DNA of 64,000 bases, taken from positions 1-64,000 of the forward strand of contig CANJSF010000003.1 in the NCBI GenBank assembly GCA_947476925.1. The letters are read 5' to 3'. Both the position numbers and the translations under genes were made by a program. Origin of the DNA: Rhodospirillaceae bacterium. Lineage in GTDB: Bacteria; Pseudomonadota; Alphaproteobacteria; Rhodospirillales; Rhodospirillaceae. A model generated the notes under the pieces. That model was not told the DNA's origin. It did no database searches and saw only the letters and a program-made list of their open reading frames with translations. Below are positions 61,165 through 64,000 of the stretch, piece by piece (positions within the stretch are counted from its first letter, which is position 1; each line of letters opens with the position of its first letter).

Positions 61165-63567
61165 ATGCGTTTTTCAGCAAAGTTACTATCCAGCGTTGCC
61201 GCGATCACGTTGGCGACGACCACAACGGCGGCATTTGCTCAGAATAATCAGTCCGCTCAGGCCCAAACCGGTGGCCTGGAAGAAATTGTCGTCACGGCGC
61301 AGCGCCGCTCGGAAGATCTGCAACGCGTTCCGATTGCTATCTCGGCCTTCTCGTCTGTCGAGCTTGAGCGTCGTCAAGTCACCAAAACCCTGGACCTCGT
61401 CAACTTCGTCCCCAACATGACGGGATCTAACAACACCAGCCTGGGTACTGCGAATACGTACTCTTTGCGGTCTTTGAACAATACAGAGTCGATCCCAACA
61501 TTCGACCCGCCCGTCGGCACCTATGTCGACGACGTGTACATCAGCCGCCAGAACGCCAACAACTTCAGCTTTTTCGACGTTGAGCGCGTAGAAATTTTGC
61601 GCGGACCTCAAGGCACGCTGTTCGGTCGAAACACGACCGGCGGTGCCGTCAACGTTATCATGCGTAAGCCGCAAGAAGAGTTGGGCGGTTTTGGCGAAGT
61701 TGCGTATGGCCGGTATAAGCGCATCGAAGCGCGGGCGTCAGTCGATTTGCCGATCAACGACAAAGTCCTGACCAAGTTCTCTGCCTATTATAACACTGAT
61801 GATGGCTACACGAAAAACCTGACAACGAATGAGCGCATTAATGACGAGGACTCGAAAGGCTATCGCGCGGCCTTGCGTTTGAAATTCAGTGACGACCTGA
61901 TTTGGGATTCGTCGCTCGAATATATCGACACCTCTCTGACGAACATTGCCAACCAATACGACCCAGCCACAGGCGACCGCATTACGCGTTCGGGAATGCG
62001 CAAAGGAAAAACCGGAACTGCATTCCTCAATTTGTTGACCGGAGAAAAGGCAACGTGGGGTTTGCACAATACCGCGAAAATGCTTTCGGCCATTTCGAAC
62101 CTACAAGCGAGCGCCGGCGATTCTTTTAACGTCAACTTCATTACGGGTTTCCGCGCCTTGGGCCAGGAGTTCCTGACCGATCGATTGTTGGTCAACACAT
62201 TCCCGACGGGCGGTGTGGCGAATGCCACGGACGGCGACTACGACCAGTTCACGCAAGAAATAAAGGCCAATGGCACCTTTATGGACGGCAAACTGAAGTA
62301 CGTGGCCGGCGTATTTTACCTGTATGAAGATAACATCACAGATTTTGCCGATAACAATTCGACCAATGCGGTAACCGGAATTACAACTGTTGCTATCGAC
62401 CGAACATTGCGAAACAAAACTGAATCGGCGGCCGGTTACGCTCAGTTTGACTTCAAGCCGGTCGAAGACCTCACCCTCACCGCCGGTATTCGCTACACCG
62501 ACGAAAAGAAAGAGGTCGACTTCCAGCCGAATGTCACCGCTCCTAATCGGCTGCTCCCGAACGGCAACATTGTAGTGCCGTGCACGGCCCCTGTGGGCCA
62601 GCCGCTGTTTAATGCAACCACCGGACTTGCGACGAGCCCCGGGACTTGCAACATCTTCTCGACCCGCGATCTCAAGGCTTTAAATATCCCGACATCGCGG
62701 AAAACCAAGCTCTGGACACCGCGCTTTGCGGTTGACTACCAACTGATGCCAGACGTGATGCTGTTCGCATCGGCAACCAAAGGCTTTAAGTCAGGTGGTT
62801 GGAATGCACGCGGCACCAACGCAGGCACCATTCAGCCCTTTGATCCTGAAATCGTATGGACATACGAAACCGGGTTCCGATCTGATTGGCTCGACAATCG
62901 TCTGCGCGTCAACACGACGGCTTACTATATGGACGTCGCGGCGGTTCAAGTTCCCGCAGCATCGTTCAACCCAGCAACCGGGCAACAAGTGTTCATCACC
63001 GGAAACTTCGCCGATATTCGTAACTACGGTGTCGAAGTTGAAGCGACGGTCGTGCCCACTGACGGCTTAAACTTGACCCTCGGCCTTGGCACTCAGCATT
63101 CGCGCTACGTCAATCCGGCGGCATCAATTGTTGCACAACAAGCAACCTGCCGAGCTTCCGTTGCTGCGGGCGGCGTGGGCGCTGGAACCTGTAACGTTGC
63201 TATTGTCACTCCGAAAGGCGATCTGGCGATCCCAACGCGTGCCCCAGCCGCGACAATTGCTCTGGGCGCAAACTACGCAATCCCCGTCGGCGGCGATTTG
63301 CAAGTCGTTCCCTCGGTCAATGCACGATACACGAAAGGCTTCTGGCTTTCAGGCTCGAACCAAGGCCCAAACCAGGCCAATGGGTTCCAACCTAGCTATT
63401 GGCGCGTGAATGCCGGGGTGGCGTTTGAGAACACGGACAAAAACTGGTCAGTCTCGGCTGAGTGCGATAACTGCCTGGGTGAAACCGTGATCACGGCATT
63501 CTTAGCCCCGGTCGCATTCCTCGACGAACCATCACGCTGGTCGGTGCGGGCGAAATATAAGTTCTAA
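61165..63567 (+). CDS. TonB-dependent outer-membrane receptor
   Basis: An outer-membrane active importer of 800 residues. A signal peptide ('AKLLSSVAAITLATTTTAAF') is followed by a TonB box/plug opening 'GLEEIVVTAQRRSEDLQRVP', the plug motif 'VERVEILRGPQGTLFGRNTT', and a 22-strand barrel ending in the aromatic C-terminus 'RWSVRAKYKF'. This type is common in Sphingomonas/Caulobacter-like bacteria and imports sugars, aromatics or siderophores; the ligand is unknown. GGGGG six bases before ATG 61165 is the ribosome-binding site. It is divergent from a DUF1838 gene and is followed by a strong terminator. Confidence 0.96.
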   Translation: MRFSAKLLSSVAAITLATTTTAAFAQNNQSAQAQTGGLEEIVVTAQRRSEDLQRVPIAISAFSSVELERRQVTKTLDLVNFVPNMTGSNNTSLGTANTYSLRSLNNTESIPTFDPPVGTYVDDVYISRQNANNFSFFDVERVEILRGPQGTLFGRNTTGGAVNVIMRKPQEELGGFGEVAYGRYKRIEARASVDLPINDKVLTKFSAYYNTDDGYTKNLTTNERINDEDSKGYRAALRLKFSDDLIWDSSLEYIDTSLTNIANQYDPATGDRITRSGMRKGKTGTAFLNLLTGEKATWGLHNTAKMLSAISNLQASAGDSFNVNFITGFRALGQEFLTDRLLVNTFPTGGVANATDGDYDQFTQEIKANGTFMDGKLKYVAGVFYLYEDNITDFADNNSTNAVTGITTVAIDRTLRNKTESAAGYAQFDFKPVEDLTLTAGIRYTDEKKEVDFQPNVTAPNRLLPNGNIVVPCTAPVGQPLFNATTGLATSPGTCNIFSTRDLKALNIPTSRKTKLWTPRFAVDYQLMPDVMLFASATKGFKSGGWNARGTNAGTIQPFDPEIVWTYETGFRSDWLDNRLRVNTTAYYMDVAAVQVPAASFNPATGQQVFITGNFADIRNYGVEVEATVVPTDGLNLTLGLGTQHSRYVNPAASIVAQQATCRASVAAGGVGAGTCNVAIVTPKGDLAIPTRAPAATIALGANYAIPVGGDLQVVPSVNARYTKGFWLSGSNQGPNQANGFQPSYWRVNAGVAFENTDKNWSVSAECDNCLGETVITAFLAPVAFLDEPSRWSVRAKYKF

Positions 63568-63591
63568 ATCGAGATCCTATGTCGTTTCACG

Positions 63592-63626
63592 GGGCGCGGT
63601 GGGCAACCACCGCGCCCTTTCTTTTT
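63592..63626 (+). terminator. Rho-independent terminator of the TonB-dependent receptor gene
   Basis: An 11-base perfect stem GGGCGCGGTGG / CCACCGCGCCC with a GCAA tetraloop is followed by TTTCTTTTT. It lies 24 bases after the receptor stop. Confidence 0.93.
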
Positions 63627-63706
63627 GTCGTGGTCGGTATGATGGGTGCGCTTTGTGGGGTATTAGCCTATAGTTAGGTCTAGGCGTATTGGATGAGGGT
63701 GCACTT

Positions 63707-64000
63707 ATGGCCGATATCACAAAACCTGGCGGCGCTGGAGAGTCTGGTAAAGGCGGGCAGTCGACAATGTTGCTCAAAAAAGGCGGCGTTGAGGACGAGG
63801 CCGACGGCGATGTGAAACCGAAGAAAGTCTTAAAGCCGGCGCCAACCAGCGGCCGCAGCTTGGGGCGCGGCATTATTATCGCGGCATTGCTGGTCACCAT
63901 CGCTTGGGGCTTTGCCTCGGTCACGCAGCCGCGCTACGTCATTCAGTCGGTTCAGACGAACGACAACACGTTTATCTATCGCCTCGACCAACGCACCGGG
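63707..64000 (+). CDS. Single-pass membrane protein, 3' end outside window
   Basis: The frame is open from ATG 63707 to the window edge (98 codons). The first ~45 residues are Gly/Lys-rich and hydrophilic ('KPGGAGESGKGGQSTMLLKK'). A membrane helix follows ('GIIIAALLVTIAWGFASVTQ'), then an extracytoplasmic start ('PRYVIQSVQTNDNTFIYRLD'). The family cannot be recognised from this fragment. GGATGAGGG, eleven bases upstream, could act as the ribosome-binding site. Confidence 0.65.
   Translation, partial: MADITKPGGAGESGKGGQSTMLLKKGGVEDEADGDVKPKKVLKPAPTSGRSLGRGIIIAALLVTIAWGFASVTQPRYVIQSVQTNDNTFIYRLDQRTG

Overview
The window reads as a chromosomal segment of an alphaproteobacterium. Supporting this are the order mfd / sdhE / recG, a gyrA-coaD unit with ssb and uvrA close by, a candidate GTTC-N7-GTTC type LexA box in front of uvrA, and a Caulobacter/Sphingomonas-like TonB-dependent receptor with an 'EEIVVTAQRR' TonB box. 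I cannot place it to genus. About 57 protein genes, one tRNA-Lys and one broken gene are supported. No rRNA, CRISPR array, phage or intact insertion sequence was seen.

Region 1 (1-12.3 kb) looks accessory and visibly less GC-rich than what follows. It holds a SulP transporter with STAS and cyclic-nucleotide-binding domains, a tandem universal stress protein behind an FNR-like site, a Sel1-repeat protein and a compact nitric-oxide signalling locus. That locus contains an H-NOX haem sensor, its cytoplasmic histidine kinase, a second membrane-bound kinase with a closely related catalytic core, and three response regulators with different outputs: LuxR-type HTH, HDOD, and a degenerate HD-GYP. It resembles the H-NOX/HnoK/HnoC/HnoD network known from Shewanella and Vibrio, but no EAL regulator is present and an HDOD regulator is. 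A shared CCCC-AT-GGGG type motif lies in the control regions of this locus.

Region 2 (12.3-18.7 kb) holds an FGE-fold lipoprotein, a TPR glycosyltransferase-like protein, a gene broken by one in-frame TAA, a solute-binding protein, a DUF1838 protein and a DsbA/FrnE-like oxidoreductase. Region 3 (18.8-27 kb) is housekeeping: mfd, sdhE, recG, DUF502, Nudix, a thioredoxin-like 2Fe-2S protein and small membrane proteins. Region 4 (27-34 kb) is a Gld-type ABC exporter operon and a receiver/cNMP-binding regulator. Region 5 (34-42 kb) has an exported hydrolase plus DUF1838 pair, a GNAT, tRNA-Lys(UUU), an LTA-synthase-like enzyme, an MFS carrier, a cyclophilin and YbjQ. Region 6 (41-51 kb) has coaD, gyrA, ssb, a methyltransferase and uvrA, with DnaA boxes around ssb.

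Region 7 (51-64 kb) starts with an AT-rich pentapeptide-repeat/membrane protein, a REP-like palindrome and a MazEF-type toxin-antitoxin pair with an inverted-repeat operator. It continues with genes for predicted exported enzymes: two DUF1838 proteins, a nitrilase-fold protein lacking the usual catalytic Glu, a Tat-signal MDR dehydrogenase and a signal-peptide D-2-hydroxyacid dehydrogenase. A TonB-dependent receptor with a strong terminator and a partial membrane protein end the window. The four scattered DUF1838 genes, nearly all beside exported hydrolases, dehydrogenases or uptake proteins, suggest a periplasmic catabolic or detoxification theme of unknown substrate.
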